Shown here piece by piece: positions 27,076 through 37,562 of a stretch of 64,000 nt of DNA. Below the pieces are notes generated by a model. It worked only from the letters and a program-made list of their open reading frames with translations. It was not told the origin of the DNA and ran no database searches. The position numbers were made by a program, and so were the translations under genes. Numbering within the stretch: position 1 is the stretch's first letter; each line of letters begins with the position of its first letter. The DNA is from Modicisalibacter muralis (GTDB lineage: Bacteria; Pseudomonadota; Gammaproteobacteria; Pseudomonadales; Halomonadaceae): NCBI RefSeq assembly GCF_900102945.1, contig NZ_FNGI01000008.1:143287-207286 (forward strand). Direction: 5' to 3'.

Positions 27076-28961
27076 TAATCGGAACCTTGATATTCTATTT
27101 GTTGGTTCGAAGTCGTCAGTCGCGGCGTGCCCTGTTGGCGTGAGGCGTTCTGGGGAACCGAGCGCGCCAGCGTGAAGCCCCCCACCGCCTGGGTAAGGAG
27201 TAGCGACTGTTCCTTCAACTGGTCGGCGGCCGCTGCGGATTCCTCGACCAGCGCGGCGTTCTGCTGGGTCATACGATCGAGTTCGGCCACCGCCAGATTG
27301 ACCTGGCCGATGCCCTGGCTCTGTTCGTGAGTCGCGGCACTGATCTCGCCCAGCACATCGGTGACCCGCGCCACGCTGGCGACGATCTCGTTCATGGTTT
27401 CCCCGGCGGTGCGCACCAGTTCGGCGCCACCGCGGGTCTTTTCGGACGAGGCATCGATCAGCGTCTTGATCTGGCGTGCGGCATCGGCGCTACGACTGGC
27501 CAATTGGCGCACCTCGCCGGCTACCACCGCGAAGCCCCGGCCCTGCTCGCCGGCGCGCGCCGCTTCCACCGAGGCGTTGAGCGCCAGCAGGTTGGTCTGG
27601 AAGGCGATGCCGTCCATCACCGTGACGATCTCGGCGATCTTCTGCGACGAGCTCTCGATATCGTCCATGGTCTGCACCACCTCGGAGACCACTTTACCGC
27701 CTCTTGATGCGACCTCCGATGCCGACTGCGACAGTTGGTTGGCCTGGCGCGACGACTCGGCGGTGTGCTCGACGGTGCTAGTCAACTGCTCCATCGACGC
27801 CGAGGTCTCCTGGATGTTGGAGGCGGCGTTCTCGGTGCGCCCCGATAGATCCTGACTGCCGAGTGCGATCTCGGCGGCGGCCACGCGTACCGAGTCGCTG
27901 CTGTCGCGAATGGTCACCAGCACCGCTTCCATCTTGCCGACGAAGCGATTGAAGGCGTCGGCGATCTGTGCCACCTCGTCGCGCCCGGCGACCGGCAGAC
28001 GACGGGTCAGGTCGCCGCTGCCACTGGCGATGTTCTCGAGCGCATCGCGTACCCGTAGCAGGCCAGCGAAGGAGCGCTTGAGCCATAGCCCGAGCAGGAT
28101 GGCGGCAATCACCGCGACGACCAGCAAGGCAATCAGCGACGACTGGATGATCGCGCGTAGCCCCGCAGTCGCTTCGAACTCATCCAACGCCACGCCCAAT
28201 TCCCAATCGGTGCCGGCAATCGGCATGACGGCGAGCCGCTTGGTTTCGCCAGCGACATTCACCGCTGCCCAGCCACCGTTTTCACCCAGGGCGGCGACTG
28301 TCTCCGATGTCAACTCAGCGCTCAGCGTATTCAGCGGCTTCAGAGTCAACTCGGCGTCGGGATGAGCGATCAGCGTTTCGCCGCCGGTGCTGAGGAAGGC
28401 GAAGCTCGACGGCGTCGGCTGGATCGCCGCGACATCGGCGACGATAGTATCGAGCACGATATCGCCGCCGATCACGCCAGCCAATTTTCCGTTACGCGAG
28501 ATTGGCGTGGCAAAAGTGACAACCGTCTTACCTGTAGTAGCGTCCACATAAGGCATCGATAGGATGGTCGCGCTCTGCTCGATGGCGCTTTGGTACCAGT
28601 CGCGATCGCGCGGATCGTAATCGTCCGGCGGCACCCAGCCATCGGAAGAAATCAGGCTGCCGTCGGGCTTGCCCAAATAGGCGGAAAGGAATCCCCCCGA
28701 CTCGGCTAACTGTACCAGTGCCGTCATCGGCTCATTTCCCATAACCGGCGCGCGCGCCGCTTCGAGCATGCTCGAACGCGAGGCGATCCACTCTTCGATG
28801 GCCGCGGCATTGCCCTCGGCCACGGCAGCGAGGTTGTTCTCGATGGCGTCTTCGTAGTGGGTCTTGACGGTGAAATAGCTCACCCCGGCACCTAGTGTCA
28901 TGGCCAGGGCGATAATCACCACACAAGCGACTTGAATGCGGCGTTTCAGGGAAGACAGCAT
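27075..28961 (-). CDS. Methyl-accepting chemotaxis protein with dCache sensor
   Basis: 628 residues from ATG 28961, where the first membrane helix ([24 protein letters not shown]) is correctly placed; the frame continues upstream without a better start. The periplasmic Cache part includes [33 protein letters not shown] and [16 protein letters not shown], typical of dCache_1. A second helix (about 270-295), HAMP and the conserved signalling tip follow. The C terminus (QIEYQGSD) lacks a CheR-binding pentapeptide, unlike the receptor it precedes. Cytoplasmic halves of the two proteins are very similar and the genes are translationally coupled, so this is a tandem duplication with diverged sensors. 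Confidence 0.93.
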   Translation of the reverse strand: MLSSLKRRIQVACVVIIALAMTLGAGVSYFTVKTHYEDAIENNLAAVAEGNAAAIEEWIASRSSMLEAARAPVMGNEPMTALVQLAESGGFLSAYLGKPDGSLISSDGWVPPDDYDPRDRDWYQSAIEQSATILSMPYVDATTGKTVVTFATPISRNGKLAGVIGGDIVLDTIVADVAAIQPTPSSFAFLSTGGETLIAHPDAELTLKPLNTLSAELTSETVAALGENGGWAAVNVAGETKRLAVMPIAGTDWELGVALDEFEATAGLRAIIQSSLIALLVVAVIAAILLGLWLKRSFAGLLRVRDALENIASGSGDLTRRLPVAGRDEVAQIADAFNRFVGKMEAVLVTIRDSSDSVRVAAAEIALGSQDLSGRTENAASNIQETSASMEQLTSTVEHTAESSRQANQLSQSASEVASRGGKVVSEVVQTMDDIESSSQKIAEIVTVMDGIAFQTNLLALNASVEAARAGEQGRGFAVVAGEVRQLASRSADAARQIKTLIDASSEKTRGGAELVRTAGETMNEIVASVARVTDVLGEISAATHEQSQGIGQVNLAVAELDRMTQQNAALVEESAAAADQLKEQSLLLTQAVGGFTLARSVPQNASRQQGTPRLTTSNQQIEYQGSD

Positions 28962-29054
28962 GTCGGAAATCTCGGTCGGATCAGTGTGAGGTGCGCGGTA
29001 GCGCGTGGACACACTATCGACAGCTGCCGACAAAACTTTAGACCAAGGTAGCGC

Positions 29055-29483
29055 TCAGGGCTTATCGAGCGCCTCGGCAATTTCCTGTGTAGAGGCCCGT
29101 GAAAGATCCTTGTCGACTTCCTTTATCACGCATTCGCGGGTCGCAGCGTCCAGCTGCTTACGCAACGCGCCCAGAAACTGCGGCTCGGCGACGATCATAA
29201 AGCTATCGGCCTTGCCTTGGGTGCGTGCATCGTGCAGATATTCGGCGACCTCCTTGGCGAAGAACGACGTGTGCTTGTCGGCTGTAGCTTCGACATTGCC
29301 TGTCTGGTGTTGGCTCTTCGTATCGCCGCCACCGCCCTGCTCACCCTTGCCACCGGTGCGCAGGTCACCGGCATGCTGCTGACTTTCGGGATGAACCAAT
29401 GTATCGATCTCGCGCAATCCCTTGCTTTCATGAACAAGAATTCGGGCGCGGGCCGCGTCGGCGGCAATGATATAGGTCGTCAT
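29055..29483 (-). CDS. Host-attachment-family protein (baeRF-like)
   Basis: 142 residues after GGAGG. The opening TYIIAADAARARILV and the C-terminal SFMIVAEPQFLGALRKQLD match the family annotated as protein required for attachment to host cells, whose fold resembles eRF1-domain-like (baeRF) proteins. A central low-complexity stretch rich in Gly, Lys and Gln (residues about 43-60) is likely a flexible loop. The biochemical role of the family is unknown; the name comes from plant-associated bacteria and should not be taken as function here. Soluble, no signal peptide. Confidence 0.75.
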   Translation of the reverse strand: MTTYIIAADAARARILVHESKGLREIDTLVHPESQQHAGDLRTGGKGEQGGGGDTKSQHQTGNVEATADKHTSFFAKEVAEYLHDARTQGKADSFMIVAEPQFLGALRKQLDAATRECVIKEVDKDLSRASTQEIAEALDKP

Positions 29484-29752
29484 GGGAGCCTCCTTACCGG
29501 CTGATGTCCTTTATTCTGCAAACGCTACTTCAAGATGGCTGATGGGCGTGGGCAACACAAACCGTAGCTGTTGGCAGGCGATGCGCTTGGCTTCAGCCAG
29601 GCGAAAAGAAGAGGGCCAATAGAGAACGAACAAGGGCAGCACGATCACTCTCGCCGACAAAGGCAAACCTGTTAGAATCCGTCGACCGGCAAGGAATGCC
29701 GGAACGCGACCGAGTCGTCATCACCGATGCCGATTTCACCGGAGTACTGCTG

Positions 29753-30256
29753 ATGCGTAACTTTTTTCTTTTGCGCCGACCGCTACCGCGGCGCACCGTG
29801 GTTTTCTGTCATGTCGTGTTGCAACTGGCGCTGTTGTTGGCTGGCGGTGCCTGGCTCGTCCGCCACAGCCCATTACTGAGCCCCGTCACCTGGAGCGACG
29901 CCTGGCCGACGCTGGCGTTGGGAATGGGATTACTGCTGCTATCGCTGGTCGGCGTGCGGCTGCTGGCCGAGTTGATGATGTTGCCTCATCACCTGATGAA
30001 CATGCGCCAAGGCTTCGCGCCGAGCGCGGTGATGACACGCTCTTTCGAACGACGCCCTGCGGTGCACGATGCCGATGGCGCCTGGGTCAACGAAGTCAAG
30101 CCGGTCTCACCCGACGAGGGCATCATCGGCAGCGCCCGAGTGACCCGCCCCCGGCGTGCCGCCAATGCCCCGACGACCGCCGAGCCGACGCTCGATCTGC
30201 AAGACGGCGCCAACGACACGCAGGCCGATTGGCGCCGCCAGGAGCCGAGCATCTAG
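29753..30256 (+). CDS. Small membrane protein of unknown function
   Basis: 167 residues from ATG 29753 with GGAG upstream; an earlier in-frame ATG (29696) would add 19 non-hydrophobic residues. An Arg-rich start (RRPLPRR) and two membrane helices (residues about 20-37 and 50-73, VVLQLALLLAGGAWLV and LALGMGLLLLSLVGVRLL) precede a 90-residue cytoplasmic tail. The tail looks disordered (charged, Ala/Thr/Pro-rich). An extended -10, TGTTAGAAT, lies at about 29669-29677. No domain recognised. It converges with aapP. Confidence 0.7.
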   Translation: MRNFFLLRRPLPRRTVVFCHVVLQLALLLAGGAWLVRHSPLLSPVTWSDAWPTLALGMGLLLLSLVGVRLLAELMMLPHHLMNMRQGFAPSAVMTRSFERRPAVHDADGAWVNEVKPVSPDEGIIGSARVTRPRRAANAPTTAEPTLDLQDGANDTQADWRRQEPSI

Positions 30257-30282
30257 CCAAATGGCTTGGCTGCTCGGGGAGT

Positions 30283-31050
30283 TCAGTGGCCGAGTATCTG
30301 GCTGAGGAACAGCTGGGTACGCTCGGACTGCGGATTGTTGAAGAACGGCTCCGGTGCGTTTTCTTCGATGATCTGACCTTGATCCATGAAGATCACCCGG
30401 TCGGCGACGGTCTTGGCGAAGCCCATCTCGTGAGTCACGCAAAGCATGGTCATGCCTTCCTCGGCCAACTCGATCATGACGTCGAGCACTTCCTTGATCA
30501 TCTCGGGGTCGAGTGCCGAGGTGGGTTCGTCGAACAGCATCACTTCGGGATGCATGCACAGCGAGCGGGCAATCGCCACGCGTTGCTGCTGCCCCCCGGA
30601 TAGCTGGCCAGGGTACTTCTTGGCCTGATCGGCGATACGCACCCGCTCCAGGTATTTCATGGCGGTCGCCTCGGCCTCCCGGCGCGGGCGCTTCTGCACC
30701 CACACCAGCGCCAGGCTACAGTTCTCGAGCACCGTCAGGTGGGGAAACAGATTGAAGTGCTGGAACACCATGCCGACACGCCGGCGAATCTGCTCGATGC
30801 GCTTGATGTCCTGAGTCAGCGGCGTGCCGCCGACGACGATCTCGCCCTGCTGATGCTCCTCAAGATGGTTGATGCAGCGGATCAGCGTCGACTTGCCCGA
30901 CCCCGAGGGCCCGCAGATAACGATGCGTTCGCCCTTCTTGACGGTGAAATCGATATCGCGCAGCACATGGAAGTCGCCGTACCACTTGTTGACACCGCGC
31001 ATCTCGATCATCGGTGCGCCATCATCGAGTTTGGCTTGTTGTGTACTCAT
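30283..31050 (-). CDS. aapP: General L-amino-acid ABC transporter, ATP-binding subunit
   Basis: 255 residues from ATG 31050 (AAGGACAA upstream). Walker [14 protein letters not shown], the ABC signature [13 protein letters not shown], Walker [15 protein letters not shown] and the switch His (CVTHEMGF) are all intact. The closest family is the polar amino acid uptake group (GlnQ/AapP/GltL). It powers the AapQM permease. Last gene of aapJQMP, in the order known from Rhizobium and pseudomonads. Confidence 0.95.
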   Translation of the reverse strand: MSTQQAKLDDGAPMIEMRGVNKWYGDFHVLRDIDFTVKKGERIVICGPSGSGKSTLIRCINHLEEHQQGEIVVGGTPLTQDIKRIEQIRRRVGMVFQHFNLFPHLTVLENCSLALVWVQKRPRREAEATAMKYLERVRIADQAKKYPGQLSGGQQQRVAIARSLCMHPEVMLFDEPTSALDPEMIKEVLDVMIELAEEGMTMLCVTHEMGFAKTVADRVIFMDQGQIIEENAPEPFFNNPQSERTQLFLSQILGH

Positions 31051-31086
31051 TGCATTTGTCCTTGTTAACGACCCCAAGCGTCAGCG

Positions 31087-32181
31087 CTAATGGCCGGTGT
31101 GCAGCTTGCGTTCGAGATGCTGGCTATAGCGCGACATGCTGAAACAGAATATCCAGAACACCAGCGCCGCGAAGACGTAACCCTCGATGGCGTAACCCAG
31201 CCAATCGGGATCGGCCAGCGACGCCTGGACGATCGCCAGCAGGTCGAACAAACCGATGATCAACACCAGCGAGGTGTCCTTGAACAGCGCGATGAAGGTA
31301 TTGACGATACCGGGAATCATCATTTTCAGCGCCTGAGGCAAGACGATCAGCCCCGTTCGCTTCCAATAACCCAGGCCCAGCGCCGCGGCCGCCTCGGACT
31401 GCCCCCTGGGAATGGCCTGCAGACCGCCACGCACCACTTCGGCGATATAGGCACTCTGGAACAGCGTGATGCCGATCAGCGCGCGTACCAGCTTGTCCAG
31501 ATTCACCTCGGTGGGCACGAACAGCGGCAACATCACCGACGCCATGAACAGCACGGTGATCAGCGGCACGCCACGCCAGAACTCGATGAAGATCACGCAG
31601 ACGCTCTTGATGATCGGCATCTTGGAGCGCCGCCCCAGCGCCAGCATTATGCCGATCGGCAGGGCGCCGACGATGCCGACGACCGCCAGTACCAGGGTCA
31701 GCATCAACCCACCCCATTTGTAGGTGGGTACTAACTGCAGGCCAAAGATCCCACCGTGCAGCAGAACGAAGGCCACGACAGGAAAGACGATCAGCGTGAG
31801 CACCGCCGCCCATCGCTTGGCCGGCAAGCGGGGAATCGCCAGCCAGGCAAGCAGCCCCGCGAGCAACGCGAAGGTCAGGTTGACGCGCCAGTGCAACTCA
31901 TCCGGATAGAAGCCGTAGATGAACTGCTCGAAGCGCGCGTTGATGAACACCCAGCAGGCACCGCCGGAGTCACAGGCCTCACGGGTTTCGCCGAGCCAGT
32001 CGGCGTTGATGAAGGCCCACTCGAACACCGGCGTCAAGCCGGCAATCAGTGCCCAGATAGCCAGCAGCGTGAAAACACTGCTGATCGGGCCATTGAAAAG
32101 GTTGCCACGCAACCAGGCCACCGGGCCCACGCTATGGTTAGGCGCGGCGCGAGCGGAGACCAGAGTCTTTTCGTTTGCCAT
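31087..32181 (-). CDS. aapM: General L-amino-acid ABC transporter permease AapM
   Basis: 364 residues from ATG 32181. Eight to nine membrane helices and the EAA loop for AapP contact (EVVRGGLQAIPRGQSEAAAALGLGYWK) in the second half are visible. A periplasmic segment after the first helix (FINADWLGETREACDSGGACWVFINARFEQ, read as shorter blocks) contains two Cys that might form a disulfide, as in known AapM proteins. It is separated from aapQ by only 10 bp. Confidence 0.93.
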   Translation of the reverse strand: MANEKTLVSARAAPNHSVGPVAWLRGNLFNGPISSVFTLLAIWALIAGLTPVFEWAFINADWLGETREACDSGGACWVFINARFEQFIYGFYPDELHWRVNLTFALLAGLLAWLAIPRLPAKRWAAVLTLIVFPVVAFVLLHGGIFGLQLVPTYKWGGLMLTLVLAVVGIVGALPIGIMLALGRRSKMPIIKSVCVIFIEFWRGVPLITVLFMASVMLPLFVPTEVNLDKLVRALIGITLFQSAYIAEVVRGGLQAIPRGQSEAAAALGLGYWKRTGLIVLPQALKMMIPGIVNTFIALFKDTSLVLIIGLFDLLAIVQASLADPDWLGYAIEGYVFAALVFWIFCFSMSRYSQHLERKLHTGH

Positions 32182-32191
32182 ATCGTCCACT

Positions 32192-33382
32192 CTATCGCTC
32201 CACCAACGCCACATGGGCGTTGAACCAGTTCATGAACATCGAAACCAACAGGCTGATGGTCAGATAGACCGCCATGGTCATCATGATCACCTCGACGGCC
32301 TGGCCGGTCTGATTGAGCGTCGTACCGGCGAATACCGCGACCAGGTCGGGATAACCGATGGCGGTGGCTAGCGATGAGTTCTTGATCAGATTGAGGTACT
32401 GGCTGGTCAGCGGTGGAATGATCACGCGCATCGCCTGGGGAATCACCACCAGACGCAGGGTGAAGCCATTGGATAGCGACAACGCTCGCGCCGCCTCGGT
32501 CTGTCCATGTGATATCGCCTGAATGCCCGAGCGCACGATCTCGGCGATGAATGCCGCCGTGTAGATCGATAGCGCCAACCACAGCGCCGTGAACTCGGGG
32601 ATGATGGTCATGCCGCCCTTGAAATTGAATCCCTGGAGCTCAGGCATTGCCCAGGTCAGCGGCCGGCCACTGATCAGAAATACCAGCAGCGGCAAGCCGG
32701 CGATCAGACCAAGGCTGATCCAGCCGGCCGGCACCCGCTCGCCGGTCGCATCCTGACGCTTACGGTTCCAGCGTATCAGTACGATGCTAGCCACGATCGC
32801 GACGACCAGCGCCACCAGGGTCCAGACCAGGCCGGGCTGAGCCAGCGGCTCGGGCATCACCAGGCCACGTACATTGAGAAATACCGCCTCGCCCAGGCTG
32901 ATGCTATCGCGCGGCGAGGGCAGAGCACGCAGCACCGCGAAGTACCAGAAAAATATCTGCAGTAGCAGCGGAATATTGCGGAACGTTTCGATATAGGCGC
33001 TAGCCAGGCGAGCCAGCAGCCAATTGGGTGACAGTCGCGCGATGCCGATCACGAAGCCGAGTATCGTTGCCGCGATGACACCCAGCGCCGACACCAGCAA
33101 GGTATTCAGCAGGCCCACCACGAAGGTGCGTCCGTAGCTACTGGCGGGGCTGTAGTCGATCAAACTCTGGATGATGCCAAAGCCGGCGCGGTCATCGAGA
33201 AAGCCGAAGCCGGTGCTGATGCCCATCGCCTGCATGTTGTTCAGGGTGTTGCTGACGATCGCCCCGATCGAGCCGAAGACGGCGAGCAGCAGCACGGCCT
33301 GGAAAAATAACGCACGCTTGGCGGGGTCGCGCCAGAACGGCGGTTTTTGCCTACCGGGAGGAGGCGTCGAAGGTCTTGCCAT
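32192..33382 (-). CDS. aapQ: General L-amino-acid ABC transporter permease AapQ
   Basis: 396 residues after GGAGAC. It has about eight helices, the conserved RNIPLLLQIFFWYF block and an EAA loop EIVRSGIQAISHGQTEAARAL. A long periplasmic loop between helices (residues about 65-110) is typical for AapQ. With AapM it forms the heterodimeric channel for a broad range of L-amino acids. Confidence 0.94.
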   Translation of the reverse strand: MARPSTPPPGRQKPPFWRDPAKRALFFQAVLLLAVFGSIGAIVSNTLNNMQAMGISTGFGFLDDRAGFGIIQSLIDYSPASSYGRTFVVGLLNTLLVSALGVIAATILGFVIGIARLSPNWLLARLASAYIETFRNIPLLLQIFFWYFAVLRALPSPRDSISLGEAVFLNVRGLVMPEPLAQPGLVWTLVALVVAIVASIVLIRWNRKRQDATGERVPAGWISLGLIAGLPLLVFLISGRPLTWAMPELQGFNFKGGMTIIPEFTALWLALSIYTAAFIAEIVRSGIQAISHGQTEAARALSLSNGFTLRLVVIPQAMRVIIPPLTSQYLNLIKNSSLATAIGYPDLVAVFAGTTLNQTGQAVEVIMMTMAVYLTISLLVSMFMNWFNAHVALVER

Positions 33383-33460
33383 GGATAAACGTCTCCACTA
33401 GCGATGACACGAGACAGACGCCGCCCGGGCTTGCGCCCGGACGGCGTCCAGTGGAGAGGT

Positions 33461-34495
33461 TTAGCGAACGGGCGGTCCGTAGTGCAGGCCACCCTCGGTC
33501 CACAGGGCGTTGAGCCCGCGCTCGATCTCAAGCGCAGAATCCTTGCCTACGTTTCTGGCGAAGATTTCCTCGTAATTGCCCACGTTCTTGATGATCTTGT
33601 AGGCCCAGTCGGCGGAGAGGCCCATCGACTCGCCGAAGTCGGAATTGACGCCGAGCAGACGCGCCACCTTGGGGTTGGGCGGGTTGGCCTTCATCTCGTC
33701 GACGTTCTCGCTGGTCACGCCCAGCTCCTCGGCGTTGAACATGGCGAACAACGTCCACTTGACGATGTCGAACCACTGCTCGTCACCCTGACGAACCACC
33801 GGGCCCAGCGGCTCCTTGGAGATCACTTCCGGCAATACCTCGGCGCTCGCCGGGTCGGAGAGCTTGATGCGTAGCGAGTAAAGCTGCGAGGTATCGGAGG
33901 TCAACACATCGCAACGCCCGGCCTCGAAGCCGCGCACGGTCTGGTCGGAGGTGTCGAAGACCACCGGCTCGAAGGCCATGTCGTTGGCGCGGAAGTAATC
34001 GGCGACGTTGAGCTCGGTAGTGGTGCCCGACTGCACGCAGATGGAGGCACCGCTCAACTGCTTGGCGCTGTCGAGGCCGAGGCTCTTGTTGACCATGAAG
34101 CCGATACCGTCGTAATAGGTCACGCCGGTAAAGTTCAGGCCCAGTGCGGTATCGCGCGACGATGTCCAGGTGGTGTTACGCGACAGCATGTCGATTTCGC
34201 CGGATTGCAGCGCGGTGAAACGCTCCTTGGCGTTCAGCGGCACGTATTGCACCTTGCTGGGATCGTCGAAGACCGCCGCGGCGACGCCACGGCAGATATC
34301 GACATCCAAGCCCTGCCAATCGCCATTTTCATCGGGGGCGGAGAAGCCCGGCAGGCCGGTACTCACGCCGCATTTCAGCATGCCCTGCGCCTTGACGGCA
34401 TCGAGTGTCTCGGCGGCTTGCACGCCACTCGCCAACGTGGCGGCCAGTGCGACGCTGGCGGACAACAGAAGAGACTTCTTGTTGTTGTTCAACAT
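33461..34495 (-). CDS. aapJ: General L-amino-acid ABC transporter, binding protein
   Basis: 344 residues from ATG 34495 after AGGGGAA; a frame start at 34528 is less likely. Signal peptide KKSLLLSASVALAATLASGVQA. The AapJ/BztA fold is clear: KCGVSTGLPGFSAPDENGDW, DVDICRGVAAAVFDDPSKV, SRNTTWTSSRDTALGLNF and the long C-terminal half typical of this large periplasmic receptor. First and probably most expressed gene of aapJQMP. It binds acidic, polar and aliphatic L-amino acids in characterised relatives. Confidence 0.94.
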   Translation of the reverse strand: MLNNNKKSLLLSASVALAATLASGVQAAETLDAVKAQGMLKCGVSTGLPGFSAPDENGDWQGLDVDICRGVAAAVFDDPSKVQYVPLNAKERFTALQSGEIDMLSRNTTWTSSRDTALGLNFTGVTYYDGIGFMVNKSLGLDSAKQLSGASICVQSGTTTELNVADYFRANDMAFEPVVFDTSDQTVRGFEAGRCDVLTSDTSQLYSLRIKLSDPASAEVLPEVISKEPLGPVVRQGDEQWFDIVKWTLFAMFNAEELGVTSENVDEMKANPPNPKVARLLGVNSDFGESMGLSADWAYKIIKNVGNYEEIFARNVGKDSALEIERGLNALWTEGGLHYGPPVR

Positions 34496-34769
34496 TACGG
34501 TTCCCCTAGGTTTGGGTATGGTCTTCATGCTCGTGGCACGTGACTAGACAGTAGCAAAAACCATTGCTCCGCCGTTAAGCCCGGCAAAAAACCTTACTTC
34601 AACGTTAGCTGGCAGCACACGCTGACCGGAAGCCGTGAAAAGCCTAGGGTTATTTATGGAAACCCATCGCAGGATCGCGCGCACGATCCGCTCCGCTGTT
34701 CTCTCCAAGCATGCGCCAACCGGTGGCTGGCGCGGGCTGGAGGGAACGAAAAGAGGCGAGAGATGGAGT

Positions 34770-35633
34770 TCAGTCGGCGAGTTGGTGACGCATGAACGGT
34801 GGCAATACCAATGCGCCGCGATGCAACTCGACGCTGTAGTAATCGAGCGCCAGGTCGGCGCGTGCGGCAGCGTCCTCGCGAAAGACATTCACGTCCATGC
34901 CCTTGCCGGCCAAGGTGGCGCTCCACCAGCCGGAGGGGTAGACCGGTTGCGGGAACGGCAGCGTGGCGACGCTGTCGAAGCCGGCCTTGCGCATGTCGGC
35001 GCGCAGTTCGCGGATGATGGTTGTGCTGTGATACAGCGGCGACTCGCTCTGCTGAACCATCACGCCGCCGCTGCGCAGCAGGCGGTGGCACTTGGCGAGA
35101 AAGTCGACCTTGAACAGTCCCTCGGCCGGCCCCACCGGATCGGTGGAATCGATGATGATGATATCGACACTCTCGGCCGGCGCCGTATCGATCCACTTCA
35201 CGCCGTCCTCGAAGAGCAATTCGGCGCGCGGGTCGTCGTTGGATGAGGTCAAGGCAGGAAAGAAGCGCTCGGAGGCCTTGGTGACTTCCTCGTCGATATC
35301 GATCTGGGTGACTTTTTCCACCCCCGGATGCTTGAGCACCTCGCGCAGCGTGCCGCAATCGCCGCCGCCGATGATCACCACCCGCCGAGGATCGGCATGC
35401 GTGAACAGCGCCGGATGCGACATCATCTCGTGATACAGGAAATTATCGCGATCGGTGAGCATCACGCAGCCATCGAGCACCATCAGGTTGCCGTAGGTCT
35501 GGGTGGCGTAAACCTCGAGATGCTGATAGGGGCTCTGCACGTCGAGCAATTTCTCGCTGATTTTCAGCGAGAAGGCGCTACCGTGGCTATCGAAGACCTC
35601 GGTGAACCAGTGATCGTCGAGTTGCTGGGTCAT
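34770..35633 (-). CDS. speE: Spermidine synthase
   Basis: 287 residues from ATG 35633. Conserved blocks are YQHLEVYATQTYGNLMVLDG, the dcSAM site VVIIGGGDCGTLREVLKHPG, the acidic pair in IIIDSTDPVGPAEGLF, and VYPSGWWSATLAGKG. It transfers the aminopropyl group of decarboxylated S-adenosylmethionine to putrescine. The usual partner speD is not in this window. It is 35 bp downstream of hemE and may share its transcript. Length is standard. Confidence 0.95.
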   Translation of the reverse strand: MTQQLDDHWFTEVFDSHGSAFSLKISEKLLDVQSPYQHLEVYATQTYGNLMVLDGCVMLTDRDNFLYHEMMSHPALFTHADPRRVVIIGGGDCGTLREVLKHPGVEKVTQIDIDEEVTKASERFFPALTSSNDDPRAELLFEDGVKWIDTAPAESVDIIIIDSTDPVGPAEGLFKVDFLAKCHRLLRSGGVMVQQSESPLYHSTTIIRELRADMRKAGFDSVATLPFPQPVYPSGWWSATLAGKGMDVNVFREDAAARADLALDYYSVELHRGALVLPPFMRHQLAD

Positions 35634-35667
35634 GAAAACCTCGTCGCTATGCAATGAAATCAAACTG

Positions 35668-36735
35668 TTAATTGGCCTGGTGATATGCCGGGCTCAGTTC
35701 ATGCAGCGCCGCCATGAAGGCGCTGACGTGATCCGGGTCGGTAAACTGACTGATGCCATGGCCCAGGTTGAAGATGTGCCCCGGCCCCGCGCCGTAGCTG
35801 GCCAGCACCCGCGCCACTTCGGCACGGATCGCCGCAGGCCTGGCGAACAGCACGTTGGGATCGAGATTGCCCTGTAGCGCCACGCGATGGCCGACTCGCG
35901 CACGCGCATCGCCGAGCTCCGTCGTCCAGTCGAGGCCCACCGCGTCGCTGCCCACGGCGGCGATATCCTCGAGCCACTGACCGCCGTTCTTGGTGAACAG
36001 GATCACCGGCACCCGGCGCCCTTCATGTTCGCGAATCAGCCCGGCGACGATCTTCTCCATGTAACGCAGCGAGAATTCCTTGTAAGCCGGTGTCGACAGC
36101 GCCCCGCCCCAGGTATCGAAGACCTGCACCGCCTGGGCGCCGGCACGAATCTGTGCGTTGAGGTAGTCGATCACGGCGCGGGCTAGCAAATCGAGTAGCC
36201 GGTGCAGCGATTGCGGGTCGTCGTAGAGCATCGCCTTGACGTGGCGGAAGTCCTTGCTCGAGGCGCCCTCGACCATGTAGGTCGCCAGTGTCCACGGACT
36301 ACCCGAGAAACCGATCAGCGGCACCCGGCCATTGAGCTCGGCGCGGATGGTACGCACCGCGTTCATCACGTAGCCGAGATCGCGCTCGGTATCGGGCAGG
36401 CTCAGCGCGGCGACCGCCTCGGCGGTGCGCACCGGCTTGCGGAACTTGGGGCCTTCGCCTGTCTCGAAATACAGCCCCAGCCCCATGGCGTCGGGGATGG
36501 TCAGGATGTCGGAGAACAGGATGGCTGCATCCAGCGGATAGCGCTCCAGCGGCTGCAGGGTGACCTCACAGGCACGCGCGGCATCCTGGCACAGGTCCAT
36601 GAAACTACCGGCCTGACCGCGAACCTCGCGATATTCCGGCAGATAGCGCCCGGCCTGGCGCATCATCCATACCGGCGTGCGATCCACCGGCTGGCGAGCC
36701 AGTGCACGCAGAAAGCGATCGTTGTTGAGTTCCAT
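35668..36735 (-). CDS. hemE: Uroporphyrinogen decarboxylase
   Basis: 355 residues, the family's exact length. The N-terminal signature [39 protein letters not shown] and the C-terminal [18 protein letters not shown] are complete. The enzyme removes four carboxyl groups from uroporphyrinogen III in the cytoplasmic branch of heme synthesis. It is divergent from ribA across 112 bp. Confidence 0.97.
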   Translation of the reverse strand: MELNNDRFLRALARQPVDRTPVWMMRQAGRYLPEYREVRGQAGSFMDLCQDAARACEVTLQPLERYPLDAAILFSDILTIPDAMGLGLYFETGEGPKFRKPVRTAEAVAALSLPDTERDLGYVMNAVRTIRAELNGRVPLIGFSGSPWTLATYMVEGASSKDFRHVKAMLYDDPQSLHRLLDLLARAVIDYLNAQIRAGAQAVQVFDTWGGALSTPAYKEFSLRYMEKIVAGLIREHEGRRVPVILFTKNGGQWLEDIAAVGSDAVGLDWTTELGDARARVGHRVALQGNLDPNVLFARPAAIRAEVARVLASYGAGPGHIFNLGHGISQFTDPDHVSAFMAALHELSPAYHQAN

Positions 36736-36790
36736 GAAAGCTCGTCACTTGGCGAATTTGCCGCCATTGTAACGGATGCCATCGCTCGCC

Positions 36791-36799
36791 TGTTATAAT
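36791..36799 (+). promoter_or_regulatory. Extended -10 promoter of ribA
   Basis: TGTTATAAT is a perfect extended -10 (TGnTATAAT), 49 bp before the ribA start, with only a weak -35 match (TTGTAA, 36767-36772). No FMN riboswitch was recognised between it and ribA. Confidence 0.6.
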
Positions 36800-36847
36800 G
36801 CGACTCTTTTCTCTGGGGCTAGGCCTCATCGAAGCTCGAGGTTCATC

Positions 36848-37483
36848 GTGACGATTCGCTTCATCGCCGCTTCCAAGCTGCCCACCCCCTGGGCCACCTT
36901 CACCATGCATGGCTTCGAGGACGACGCCACCGGCAAGGATCACATCGCCCTGACACTCGGCGACGTGGCCAGCCCCGTGCCCGTGCTGGGGCGCGTGCAT
37001 TCGGAATGCCTGACCGGCGACGCGCTGTTCTCGATGCGCTGCGATTGCGGCTATCAGCTTCAGGAAGCGCTCAAGCGCATCGCCGACGAGGGGCGTGGCG
37101 TGCTGCTTTATCTGCGCCAGGAAGGGCGTGGCATCGGCCTGCTCAACAAGATTCGCGCCTACCACCTGCAGGACGACGGCCTCGATACCGTCGAGGCCAA
37201 CGAGCAATTGGGCTTCGGCGCCGACCTGCGCCGCTACGACCTGTGCGTGCCGATGCTCGAACACCTGGGCGTCGCGTCGCTCAAGCTGATGACCAACAAC
37301 CCGCGCAAGGTCGAGGCGCTGACCCGCGACGGCGTAACCGTTACCGAGCGCCTGGCGCTGACCACCGGACTGAATCCTCACAACGAGCACTATCTGTCGA
37401 CCAAGGCCGGCAAGCTCGGTCATATGATGGCGCTGGGCGACTTCACCCACGCCAGCGATGTGGATATCGAGCGCCGCTCCTAG
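36848..37483 (+). CDS. ribA: GTP cyclohydrolase II
   Basis: 211 residues from GTG 36848. The aligned family N terminus ([20 protein letters not shown]) begins just after it and GAGG lies upstream; an ATG at 36776 falls before the promoter. Zinc ligands are C-x10-C-x-C in [15 protein letters not shown]. The catalytic [16 protein letters not shown] block and NNPRKVEAL are intact. It opens GTP to start riboflavin synthesis. Followed 80 bp later by the hemolysin III gene. Confidence 0.96.
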   Translation: MTIRFIAASKLPTPWATFTMHGFEDDATGKDHIALTLGDVASPVPVLGRVHSECLTGDALFSMRCDCGYQLQEALKRIADEGRGVLLYLRQEGRGIGLLNKIRAYHLQDDGLDTVEANEQLGFGADLRRYDLCVPMLEHLGVASLKLMTNNPRKVEALTRDGVTVTERLALTTGLNPHNEHYLSTKAGKLGHMMALGDFTHASDVDIERRS

Positions 37484-37562
37484 CGTGGGCGGCCGGTGAA
37501 CCTCTCCCGCGTTTTCGACGTCATAGGGAAACCGTTTCGTCGTACGCCGTGGAGGGCCACCG

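Noticed and set aside
29055..29483. Role of the host-attachment-family protein in host interaction
   Set aside because: The name is inherited from other bacteria; nothing in the sequence or its neighbours indicates adhesion or export.
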